A DNA stretch of 52,896 bases from Nocardia alni (lineage in GTDB: Bacteria; Actinomycetota; Actinomycetes; Mycobacteriales; Mycobacteriaceae), in assembly GCF_019038435.1 (NCBI RefSeq), contig NZ_JAGPOX010000064.1, positions 1 to 52,896 on the forward strand. The letters run 5' to 3'. A program made the position numbers and the translations under genes. How positions within the stretch are numbered: the first letter of the stretch is position 1; every line of letters begins with the position of its first letter. Shown here piece by piece: positions 23,912-30,992 of this stretch. The notes under the pieces were generated by a model, which had not been told where the DNA came from, made no database searches, and saw nothing but the letters and a program-made list of their open reading frames with translations.

Positions 23912-25080
23912 GCCCCAGCCCTCTGCTGGTGGCCGAAGCGACCTCGGGTCTACCAGAGCCACTGCTCGCCGCCCTGCTGACATGGATCGCGGTTGCACTG
24001 CTGCTGCGCATCACCGTGCTGGTCGAGCGCGTACGCCTCGAATGGGCAGTCGCGGTGCTGATCGGGTCGTACTGGTTCACCGCGCTGCTACGGGACCAGG
24101 CGGTCCAATCGGTCCTGACCCGGTGGACAACGCTGGCGGACGTGCGCCTGGCCACCCATGCCGCCGCGCTCGTCGGGGCGGGCGCGATCTTGTGGATCGG
24201 CCTGCTCTGGCGCGCTCGGCAACCAGTGCGAGCAGCGATGCTCGCGCTGATCTGGGCGGGTGTGGTGCTGGCCGTCGCGGCGCTGGCCTGGATCTCCGCC
24301 CCCGCACGGGCCGCTGACATCGCAGTCGAAGAACTGTCCGGCTGGCGACCCGGGGTCTACCTGACCATTTACTCGCTGCCGACCGCACTGGCGGAAATCC
24401 CGGTCCTGATCACCGCCGTGAGCCTGCTATGGCACTGGCGGCAAAGCCGCTCCCGAGCGGCGTTCGGCGCGATCGTCATCATCTGCATCGCGTTCTCCCA
24501 GGTCGACGCCTGGACCCGGCTGGTAACCGGGTGGCTGATCACCACCGGCGTGCACCGCCTGACCACCGACCGCGCACACAGCAACGATCTGCTGTTCCTG
24601 ATCCCGATCGCAATGCTCATGCTGCTAGCGGTGCCCTCGATCATCACCTCACTCGCGATCAGGACCCACCGAGACCCCGCCTCCCGCAATTCCCGGATAT
24701 TGCGGCCCATGTGGGAGGACATGATGCGCGCACGACCGGAGATGCGTCTCAACGCCCTCACATGGACCACACTGCCGCAGGTCACCGAGCACCGCATGCG
24801 CGTAGAGATCGAGGACACCATGATCTCGGCCGCCCCGTATCTGACCGGCCTTGGACCGGCCCCCATCCCCGCACAGGTATGCGACGCCCTCCGCGCCGCC
24901 CTGACCGGCGGCGCAGTCGAGCACGACGATCAGAACGCCGCCGCCCCGCCCTGGATCGGCGATGAGACCTTCGTCCTCGATATCGCCCAGGAATGGAACC
25001 GAACCCGCACCGACAACGGTCAACCGTCGGCTCTCGAAGAAGCTGATTCGCCCGGCCATCCCCGAAAGGCAACCCTATGA
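23908..25080 (+). CDS. Polytopic membrane protein resembling the MAB_1171c/DUF6545 family
   Basis: 390 aa from the ATG at 23908 (MSPSPLLVAE), coupled by ATGA on both sides. About seven membrane helices occupy residues 10-255, including LLAALLTWIAVALLLRITVLV and LIPIAMLMLLAVPSIITSLAI. A soluble C-terminal domain follows, with ILRPMWEDMMRARPEMRL and a long helical region. Seven helices plus this W-E-D-M motif fit the MAB_1171c-type putative transporter/DUF6545 family, which I recall next to ImmA-like genes in Nocardia, Mycobacterium and Streptomyces. Its substrate is unknown. The layout would equally suit a receptor that controls the co-encoded protease. Confidence 0.72.
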   Translation: MSPSPLLVAEATSGLPEPLLAALLTWIAVALLLRITVLVERVRLEWAVAVLIGSYWFTALLRDQAVQSVLTRWTTLADVRLATHAAALVGAGAILWIGLLWRARQPVRAAMLALIWAGVVLAVAALAWISAPARAADIAVEELSGWRPGVYLTIYSLPTALAEIPVLITAVSLLWHWRQSRSRAAFGAIVIICIAFSQVDAWTRLVTGWLITTGVHRLTTDRAHSNDLLFLIPIAMLMLLAVPSIITSLAIRTHRDPASRNSRILRPMWEDMMRARPEMRLNALTWTTLPQVTEHRMRVEIEDTMISAAPYLTGLGPAPIPAQVCDALRAALTGGAVEHDDQNAAAPPWIGDETFVLDIAQEWNRTRTDNGQPSALEEADSPGHPRKATL

Positions 25081-26450
25081 CGACAACGACCACACCCGCA
25101 GTCGCGCAGAGTATTCCGCATCCGCCCAGGCGGATTCCGATCCTGGGCGACGTGCTCGGCATTGACAGCCGCCGCCCGAATCAGAAGACGCTGTGGCAGT
25201 TCACCCAGCTCGGCCCGCTGTACCGGCGCACGTTCATCGGCGGGGTACACCTGACGTTCGCGGGCTCATCGGCCTTGATGCGCGAGGTTATCGACGAGAA
25301 GACCTGGCAGCGGCACTTCGCCCGACCCTACGAGAAGCTCCGCGCTGTCGGCGGCAATGGCCTGTTCACCGCGCCCAACGACTCCGACGAATGGAAACGC
25401 GGCCACGACATCCTCATTCAGGGATTCGTGCCTGCGGCGATGGCGGACTACCACGACACCATGCTGAACGTCGTGGACCTGACGTCCCAGTGGCTCGGAC
25501 AGACCCGGACCGTCACTGACACCGCAGCCATGATGGGCGACACAGCCCTCGAGGTCATCGGACAGGCTGGGTTCGGACACTCGGTCGGCGCGTTCACCGA
25601 ACACGATGCGGCGCACCGGGCACCGTTCGCCGACGCACTGACGCGCGTATTCTCCTACGCCCAAGAATCGGCAATCCCTGTGGTGGGCAAGCTGATCGGC
25701 GGTAAGCGTGCTCGCCAGCACACCAAAGACATCGAACTCATGAAATCAACCGTGCTGGATGTCATCGAATCCCGACGGCGCACCGGCCAGCGATACCCGG
25801 ACCTGCTGGACCGGATGATGCACCCCCAGAGCGGCACACCACTACCGGACGACAACCTTGTCGATCAAGTTCTCACGCTGTTCATCGCCGGACACGAGAC
25901 CACAGGCAATCTGCTCGCCTTCACCGCGCACTTCCTGGCACGCAATCCGGAGCTGGCAGCGAGGGTCCGCGCCGAAGCCGGCGCGGTGACCACAGACGGG
26001 CGCATCGCGTACGAGGACGTCGCCACGTTGAAGGTCACCGAGGCAGTGATCTCCGAAACACTGCGCCTGTGGCCCACCGCACCCGGTTTTTTCCGGGCCG
26101 CGCGAGAAGACACCACGCTCGGCGGCTACCCCATCGCCGCGGGGGAGTGGGTGTTCGTGCTGCTCCTGGCGGTACATCGCGACCCCGCCGTCTGGGGTCG
26201 CGATGCCGAGGAGTTCCGGCCGGACCGGTGGCTCCAGGAAGGGTTCCGGGCCGCTCCCTGGATGTACCGGCCCTTCGGCACCGGCCCGCGCTCGTGTATC
26301 GGTCAGGCATTCGCCTTGCACGAGGCAAAGCTCATCATCGCCTCGCTGGTACGCGACTACGAGCTGGCCAGCACCGCAGAACTGGACGTTGAAGAGAACC
26401 TGACACTGCGACCATCCAACCTCGAAGTCACCTTCCACCGCATCCCCTGA
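25077..26450 (+). CDS. Cytochrome P450, stand-alone BM3-like heme domain
   Basis: 457 aa. I-helix AGHETTG at 271-277, ExxR in ETLRLWP at 327-330 and the heme-binding loop FGTGPRSCIG with Cys407 are all intact. The N-terminal half (GNGLFTAPNDSDEWKRGHDI, then HDTML) resembles the heme domain of CYP102/P450-BM3, but no reductase is fused and none is encoded nearby, so host redox partners must serve it. BM3-like enzymes hydroxylate fatty acids. Overlap with the membrane-protein gene (ATGA) means that protease, membrane protein and P450 are produced together. A lipid-derived signal made by the P450 is one possibility, purely inferred. Confidence 0.88.
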   Translation: MTTTTTPAVAQSIPHPPRRIPILGDVLGIDSRRPNQKTLWQFTQLGPLYRRTFIGGVHLTFAGSSALMREVIDEKTWQRHFARPYEKLRAVGGNGLFTAPNDSDEWKRGHDILIQGFVPAAMADYHDTMLNVVDLTSQWLGQTRTVTDTAAMMGDTALEVIGQAGFGHSVGAFTEHDAAHRAPFADALTRVFSYAQESAIPVVGKLIGGKRARQHTKDIELMKSTVLDVIESRRRTGQRYPDLLDRMMHPQSGTPLPDDNLVDQVLTLFIAGHETTGNLLAFTAHFLARNPELAARVRAEAGAVTTDGRIAYEDVATLKVTEAVISETLRLWPTAPGFFRAAREDTTLGGYPIAAGEWVFVLLLAVHRDPAVWGRDAEEFRPDRWLQEGFRAAPWMYRPFGTGPRSCIGQAFALHEAKLIIASLVRDYELASTAELDVEENLTLRPSNLEVTFHRIP

Positions 26451-26458
26451 CACACCCC

Positions 26459-26479
26459 CCCCGGCGATCCCAACCGGGG
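26459..26479 (+). terminator. GC hairpin after the P450 operon
   Basis: CCCCGG and CCGGGG flank a nine-base loop just after the P450 stop codon. There is no T-tract behind it, so it is either a weak intrinsic terminator or a transcript-stabilising hairpin. Its position at the end of a three-gene operon is the main support. Confidence 0.4.
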
Positions 26480-26563
26480 CTGCACGGCTCTGTCTGTCAG
26501 CTTCGGTGACAGCGAACCTGAGTTGCTTCCAGAAAGACAGGCAAGATCGAAGAAAGGTCGACC

Positions 26564-26857
26564 ATGGACGAAATCCCGAGCGCAACTGTCGGACCCGACG
26601 CCATTATCACTGTCATCTGGAAGGGGCCTCAGATCGACCAGACGCTCAGGATCCCGCGGCCGAACGGGCATCCTCCGCTTGAATTCCGGCCGTATCAAAG
26701 GGCTAGAACTCTCATCGTCGAGCCAGGTCAAGCGCCTGATCAGTACAAGCGGTTCAAGGACTACTTGGTCCGATACGAGGGGCAAGAGGTCTCGGTGATT
26801 GAGTTGATGCGCAGATTCAGGGAATACTGGGCCGTGACCGTCTGGCCCGATGATTAG
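26564..26857 (+). CDS. Hypothetical protein, 97 aa
   Basis: The ATG at 26564 follows GAAAGG at a good distance. The small acidic-to-neutral protein has a beta-rich N-terminus (AIITVIWKGPQIDQTLRIP), a middle PYQRARTLIVEP strand, and a helical C-terminus (SVIELMRRFREYWAV). No signal peptide or membrane segment is seen, and I recognise no family. It lies alone between the P450 operon and the EspR-like gene, reading rightward. Its codon use is less GC-biased than the transfer genes, as for other cargo. Confidence 0.55.
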   Translation: MDEIPSATVGPDAIITVIWKGPQIDQTLRIPRPNGHPPLEFRPYQRARTLIVEPGQAPDQYKRFKDYLVRYEGQEVSVIELMRRFREYWAVTVWPDD

Positions 26858-26961
26858 AGGATGTAGCGCGTTGATCGAGGGGCTCGATCGGGGGCGATAA
26901 ATTCTCGATCCAGTTCCATTCCAGCACAGTCGATTACACCTGAACAGATGCCGCAGCTGCG

Positions 26962-27354
26962 TTACCCGGTGCGCGTCGGCAGCGCACGCAGATCGCTGAT
27001 CAGCTCTCTCATTTTGTCCCGAGTCATCGCGCGCGCGGCGACGTGCCGGATCCCTCGGTCTCGGGCCAAGGTCCACAGCTGTAGTCGCAGGTCAATGTCG
27101 ACATCCTCGTCGCCGTTGGCCAGCAGGTAACCGACATCCGTTACGCCGCACAGCGCGCACAGTGCAGTTGCCAAGTCGCGGGGGATTTCGATTGTCGATC
27201 CGTCACGCAGGGCCGAGATCTCGGCGGGTGTGATGGTGCGTCTGAGCTGGGTGGTGAGTTCGGTGGCGATCTCCTCGTCAACGAGTGCAGGTTCACCCCA
27301 ACGGTGCGCGAATTCGATCATGCGGCCGATCTTTTCGGCCAACGGCAATGGCAT
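26962..27354 (-). CDS. EspR-like helix-turn-helix regulator
   Basis: 130 aa from the ATG at 27354, preceded by AGGGA; a GTG at 27366 that overlaps the upstream stop is the alternative. The N-terminal helices contain an XRE-like helix-turn-helix (TITPAEISALRDGSTIEIPRD). The C-terminal helical segment LRLQLWTLARDRGIRHVAARA resembles the dimerisation region of EspR, the nucleoid-associated regulator of ESX-1 genes in mycobacteria. It is co-transcribed with a second XRE regulator. An ICE-borne EspR-like factor could control the element's own genes or host envelope genes; this is inference. Confidence 0.75.
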   Translation of the reverse strand: MPLPLAEKIGRMIEFAHRWGEPALVDEEIATELTTQLRRTITPAEISALRDGSTIEIPRDLATALCALCGVTDVGYLLANGDEDVDIDLRLQLWTLARDRGIRHVAARAMTRDKMRELISDLRALPTRTG

Positions 27355-27362
27355 GGCTTCCC

Positions 27363-28025
27363 TCACTCACTCGTTCGATGCGACGCTGCGAACATGCGCT
27401 GCACCCGCACCCATCGCTGCGCGAAGCGTTCTTCCTGCTCGGAATCGGACTCGGGGAGTCGGCCCAGCAACCAGCGCAAATACATCAGCTCCTCCTGGTC
27501 TTGGACCGTCGGCGCTTCAGGGGTACGCCGCATGTAATGACCAAGCAGCATTTCGATGGTTGCCGAACTCAGCGTGCCCTCATACCTCTGGCGCTCGATG
27601 TCCGCGATAGTCCAGGCCCGCAAGATACGGTCCGCAACCGTGTCCATCTCGGTCACCAGCGTTGCCAGCCGCTCGTCTCCGGCGGCGGCCTCGGTAACCG
27701 CCTCGGCCAGCTTGACCGTCTTCTGAATCAGGTCGGGGGGAAACGGAACGTACAACACAGTGGGTACTGGCTGCGCGGAGGTAGTGGCTTTGACTGGAGG
27801 GCGGCGACTGGTGAACGCCTTCTCGGCCGAACCGTCCTCCCACTGCAACACCTTGTCCAGCCTGGTGAAGGTGCTCTTGTGGATTCGTCCGGCCAGCCCG
27901 TTTTCGATCTTGCTCACCGTTAGTGGGTTCAACCCGACGGCTGAGTGAATCGCTTGCTTGGTCAAGTCCAGCTCATCACGCCGTGCGTGTGCCACCTGGC
28001 CCAAGTACTCGGGGTGTGTAGTCAT
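27363..28025 (-). CDS. XRE-family regulator with long C-terminal domain
   Basis: 220 aa from the ATG at 28025 (MTTHPEYLGQ). Residues 10-60 form an XRE helix-turn-helix: ARRDELDLTKQAIHSAVGLNPLTVSKIENG. The remaining 150 residues are helical with a central proline-rich hinge (PFPPDLIQKTVKLAEAV) and an acidic C-terminus. It reads leftward, away from the excisionase module. ImmA-type proteases typically cleave XRE repressors in their C-terminal parts, and this is one of two such regulators close to the ImmA-like gene. It is thus a candidate master repressor of the element. Confidence 0.75.
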   Translation of the reverse strand: MTTHPEYLGQVAHARRDELDLTKQAIHSAVGLNPLTVSKIENGLAGRIHKSTFTRLDKVLQWEDGSAEKAFTSRRPPVKATTSAQPVPTVLYVPFPPDLIQKTVKLAEAVTEAAAGDERLATLVTEMDTVADRILRAWTIADIERQRYEGTLSSATIEMLLGHYMRRTPEAPTVQDQEELMYLRWLLGRLPESDSEQEERFAQRWVRVQRMFAASHRTSE

Positions 28026-28404
28026 CGCCTCGACTCTGTGCAGGGGAACGCATGCGGAACGGCCGCTACGTCCACGTTCTGGCTGATAGTACCTGATACT
28101 TCTACGCATCTTCTACCAGCTCATCCGTTAGTGATCTTGCTCATGTCCAGTGTGGCAAGCCAATTCTATCTGTAGTTTCTACCTATAGTAAGCAGTGAAT
28201 CTATTGAAACTAAGTGTAAAACTATGTACAGTTCCCGTCGTGGGACGTCGCGCGCGTCATACGAGGCACGACACGACTCGCGGAGTGGGTTCGACAGGCG
28301 CGACACGGGGTTCGGCCTGGGGCGCGTCCAAGGCTTTGACGCCTGACACCGGGTCGTGCTCGACCGGGCAACTCTCTACGGAGTGCGAGATGAGGAAGTG
28401 GATT
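28026..28404. promoter_or_regulatory. Divergent control region with repeated TTCTAC boxes
   Basis: This 379-base AT-richer stretch separates the leftward XRE gene from the rightward excisionase genes. TTCTAC occurs at 28098-28103, 28109-28114 and 28176-28181; the last is part of GTAGTTTCTAC, a short palindrome at 28171-28181, followed by a TATAGT-like box. The first two copies are 11 bases apart, one helical turn. These are good candidate operator sites for the XRE repressor acting on both directions. No gene is supported inside; a plus-strand frame from 28195 extends into the next gene without a ribosome site. Confidence 0.5.
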
Positions 28405-28884
28405 ATGGAACGTTCAGGGGAAGTGTGGCTGACCAGCCAGGAACTGGCGGACCGTCTCAAGATCAAAGTCTGCACACTCGACAAATGGGCCTGCAATGGG
28501 ATCGGTCCCCACTTCATCAAGGCTGGCAGAGTGCGCCGCTACCCCGTCGGCGACGTCCTCGTTATCGACCCTGTCGAGGAAGCTTGGTTGACCAGCGAGG
28601 AGTTGGCGAACCGTCTCAAGATCAAAGTTGTCACGCTTAACAAATGGGCCTGCGCCGGATTCGGCCCCCGCTTCATCAAAAGCAACAGGATCCGTCGATA
28701 CCCCCTCAGCGACATCGCCGAATGGGAACAGGCCCTTCTCGCCGAAGCGCTACTCCGTCGCCAAAGCCCATGGGACGACCTGTTGCCGCAGCAGCTTTCG
28801 GATCTACAGTCCGTCGCGGACCGACTGGCTGAGGCGTTGATGAATATCGCAAACCCCTCCTTGCGCGGGTCGGTGGCCTCATGA
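28405..28884 (+). CDS. Two-domain excisionase-like HTH protein (internal duplication)
   Basis: 159 aa from the ATG at 28405, six bases after GAGGAAG; an ATG at 28390 overlaps that ribosome site. Two nearly identical helix-turn-helix units of the excisionase/MerR type follow one another: VWLTSQELADRLKIKVCTL to RRYPVGDV, and AWLTSEELANRLKIKVVTL to RRYPLSDI. The DNA copies are also very similar (28427-28544 and 28586-28703), so the duplication is recent. A helical C-terminal tail follows. A protein with two DNA-reading heads could bridge tandem excisionase sites at attP. It may act with the single-domain protein encoded next. Confidence 0.75.
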   Translation: MERSGEVWLTSQELADRLKIKVCTLDKWACNGIGPHFIKAGRVRRYPVGDVLVIDPVEEAWLTSEELANRLKIKVVTLNKWACAGFGPRFIKSNRIRRYPLSDIAEWEQALLAEALLRRQSPWDDLLPQQLSDLQSVADRLAEALMNIANPSLRGSVAS

Positions 28885-28970
28885 TCGCCCCCAACTTCAC
28901 ACCGTGCGAGCGAGGTCAATAGGGGCATTGGCGATAAACGATGATTCGAGATAATGAGAGGTCTGCTGAA

Positions 28971-29168
28971 ATGTCAAATGGGAGAGGTCTTCTCACCCGA
29001 GAACAGGCCGCCGAGTATCTACAAGTGCCCAGCAAGACGCTTGCGCGCTGGGCGACAGAAAGGGTTGGACCCCGGTACCTGAGGGTTGGCAAGCATGCCC
29101 GTTATCGATTGGTGGACCTGGACACATGGCTGGACGCGCATTATGCCGACGAAGAGGATGCCGCATAG
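28971..29168 (+). CDS. Excisionase, single HTH domain
   Basis: 65 aa from the ATG at 28971, which has GAGAGG nine bases upstream; an ATG at 28941 has no ribosome site. The sequence LLTREQAAEYLQVPSKTLARWATERVG and then RYRLVDLDTWLD is the standard small excisionase pattern. It lies upstream of the integrase gene, as recombination directionality factors do. It would bend attachment-site DNA and favour excision before transfer. Confidence 0.85.
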   Translation: MSNGRGLLTREQAAEYLQVPSKTLARWATERVGPRYLRVGKHARYRLVDLDTWLDAHYADEEDAA

Positions 29169-29176
29169 TTCTTGGC

Positions 29177-29225
29177 TAAATGAGGACTTCCTCAAATCCG
29201 CCGGATTTGAGGAAGTCCTCATTTA
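29177..29225. repeat. 23-bp perfect inverted repeat between xis and int
   Basis: The arm at 29177-29199 (TAAATGAGGACTTCC...) is exactly complementary to 29203-29225, leaving a three-base centre. It starts nine bases after the excisionase stop. An RNA hairpin of this strength would end the excisionase transcript, though the T-tract is short (ATTTA). It could equally be a recombinase or accessory-protein binding site. Its AT content is higher than the genes on either side. Confidence 0.75.
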
Positions 29226-29328
29226 CGTAAACCCGAAAGTGATTGCCATCACCGGAATTTGCTGATCATGGACCCACTCGAACTGATATTCTCGGATCGG
29301 CCGTTCGGCCAGCCTAGATAGGACTACC

Positions 29329-30549
29329 TTGTCGAATCCCTCCCTGGAACCAGGAACAACTGGCCGACTCCAGATCCGGAAGTTGCCTGACGGACGCGTC
29401 GAAGCGCGCCTATGGTGCCGCAACACTTTGGGCAACTACTACAAGCCTAAACGGAAGGGCAAGAATGACCGCGAGGCCGAGCGGCTCGTGCGCAAGGCTG
29501 CCTCCGACTGGATGGGTACAAAACGGGGGAGCGATACGGTCAAGCCGACAACCCGGCTGTCCAAGCTCGCGGACATCTGGCTGGCGGAGGAGAGACTGCG
29601 CGGCAAGCTCGCGAAGAGCAGCCTCGATCTCTACGAACGGCAGCTGGATCACAGTAAAGACAAGCGAACCCGTTCTGACGCAATCAAGATCAAGCCGACC
29701 ATCGGTAAACTCACTGTGCGGGAATCAGATACGGCCCGCATGAACGAATATATGGTCAAGCTGATGGAGGCGGGCCACACCTCCAAAGCCGCTCAGCACT
29801 GGGCCATCCTGTCCGGGATGTTCGATGTTGCCCGTCGGCATGGTGCCATCGACATCAACCCGATGGACGGCACGCTGAAACCCGATCGCAAGGACGAGGA
29901 ACCTGAAGCGCTCGAACACGATGTGTTCGATGCGTTCATGAAACAGGTGGCCGCCTGGTGCCGCGGTGAGGCGGTTCCGGGTACTCCAGGCTGGCGCTCC
30001 GGTCCGAAACGTGACGAACGTATCTACTGGGTGGTCCAGCTGTTCCTGGAAACGGGGGTGCGCCCTGGCGAGTTGCTGGGCTTCCGGATCGCCGATGCCG
30101 AGCTTGATCACGAAGTACCGGGGATCTGGGTCCGGGGCAAGCTGGTGGATATGGGCAAAGGTAAGGGGTGGCGCTGGCAGCAGGGGACCAAGACCGGTTC
30201 GAAGGGGGTCCGGCGACTGGGCTTGGCTCCCAAGGGGGTGGAGGCTGTCCGGAAGCTTCTGGCATACAAGATCAAGAGCGATGACGATCTGATCATCCCT
30301 TCACCCCGGGGCAAAGGCTGGAACCCGAACAACTTCAACGAAGTATGGCGTGCGGTGCGGGGTGACAACTTCAAGGACATCACCCCAACGCAGATCCGGC
30401 ACAGGGTCGGCACCGACGTTCGCCAGGCGCTGGGCATCAAGGAAGCGGCGGCCCAGCTCGGCAACTCCGAGGTCGTCGCAGCGAAGCACTACGCGGCCCG
30501 CAATCGTGTCGTAGACAACAGGGAGGCCCTGTCGCGTCGTAGCGCGTAG
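29329..30549 (+). CDS. Tyrosine site-specific integrase of the ICE
   Basis: 406 aa from a TTG at 29329, with AGATAGGA six bases upstream. The N-terminal arm-type region (GRLQIRKLPDGRVEARLWCR) is followed by a core-binding domain (about 75-180) and a catalytic domain. In the latter, the first Arg is in LETGVRPGELLG, the second in TQIRHRVGT and the nucleophile Tyr in AAKHYAAR. The usual HxxR histidine is a threonine and the later His is Asn (QLGNSE), conservative departures seen in some family members. It reads towards the 3' end of tRNA-Asn 125 bases away, the classic arrangement of an ICE integrated in a tRNA gene. Confidence 0.92.
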   Translation: MSNPSLEPGTTGRLQIRKLPDGRVEARLWCRNTLGNYYKPKRKGKNDREAERLVRKAASDWMGTKRGSDTVKPTTRLSKLADIWLAEERLRGKLAKSSLDLYERQLDHSKDKRTRSDAIKIKPTIGKLTVRESDTARMNEYMVKLMEAGHTSKAAQHWAILSGMFDVARRHGAIDINPMDGTLKPDRKDEEPEALEHDVFDAFMKQVAAWCRGEAVPGTPGWRSGPKRDERIYWVVQLFLETGVRPGELLGFRIADAELDHEVPGIWVRGKLVDMGKGKGWRWQQGTKTGSKGVRRLGLAPKGVEAVRKLLAYKIKSDDDLIIPSPRGKGWNPNNFNEVWRAVRGDNFKDITPTQIRHRVGTDVRQALGIKEAAAQLGNSEVVAAKHYAARNRVVDNREALSRRSA

Positions 30550-30575
30550 CTACCCGTCCTGACCTGTTGGTTCGC

Positions 30576-30605
30576 GTCCATGATGGACCCATCATGGACC
30601 TTTTT
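30576..30605 (+). terminator. Rho-independent terminator of the integrase gene
   Basis: GTCCATGAT and ATCATGGAC form a perfect nine-base stem with a six-base loop, followed by CTTTTT. It lies 26 bases after the integrase stop and prevents transcription into the oppositely oriented tRNA gene. Confidence 0.8.
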
Positions 30606-30620
30606 GGCCAGCAAACGAAC

Positions 30621-30665
30621 AGTGCCTCTGACCTGGGGAACTTTAACTCCCTGGTCAGAGGCACT
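30621..30665 (-). terminator. Terminator of tRNA-Asn
   Basis: AGTGCCTCTGACC and GGTCAGAGGCACT are perfect 13-base arms, extended inward by GGGA and TCCC. On the minus strand the hairpin comes eight bases after the tRNA 3' end and is followed by GTTCGTTTG, a moderate T-rich tract. If integration occurs inside the tRNA 3' half, this terminator arrived with the element. Confidence 0.65.
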
Positions 30666-30673
30666 CTTTGAGG

Positions 30674-30720
30674 CTCCCCCATCTGGACTCGAACCAGAAA
30701 CCTGCCGATTAACAGTCGGC
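30674..30720. other. Probable attR region in the tRNA 3' half
   Basis: The border of the element is inferred to lie here: mobile-element genes end on the left and ordinary chromosomal genes begin on the right, and the integrase points at this end of the tRNA gene. The exact core cannot be read because the second attachment copy is outside the window. Confidence 0.45.
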
Positions 30721-30746
30721 TGCTCTGCCAATTGAGCTATAGGGGA
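30674..30746 (-). tRNA. tRNA-Asn (anticodon GTT), ICE insertion site
   Basis: 73 bases read on the minus strand. The acceptor arms TCCCCTA and TGGGGGA pair (one T-G), the D-arm AGCTCAATTGGCAGAGC, the anticodon loop CTGTTAA and the T-arm CTGG-TTCGAGT-CCAG are all present. G is the discriminator base; CCA is not encoded. The 3' end faces the integrase gene, so integration most likely used the tRNA 3' half as attB and restored it by a duplicated segment. The matching attL copy should lie at the unseen left end of the element. Confidence 0.93.
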
Positions 30747-30992
30747 TTGCTCCGGCTCATCCTTCCGGGCGGGCCGTGGAGAAACTTTAGCGTATCGGTG
30801 TGTGCCTACCCAAATCGCGGCTTGACCTGGGATTTACCGATGGGGTTCGGCGGTGGGGTGGGCCGCCCAGGACGGGAGTCCGGGATATCTGTACTGGTGT
30901 TATCCACTTCACAATTGGCCGGTTCGCTATTCGGGATTCGACTTCGAAGACGCAGGTGATCGATCGTCCTCGGTTATACGGCGGCTGGCGGG

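Noticed and set aside
1..30650. Insertion sequences or transposases inside the ICE
   Set aside because: No frame shows DDE, serine-recombinase or HUH motifs, and no terminal inverted repeats were noticed; only the tyrosine integrase is present.
30674..30746. A second attachment copy (attL) inside the window
   Set aside because: I found no second copy of the tRNA 3' half to the left; the element must start beyond base 1.
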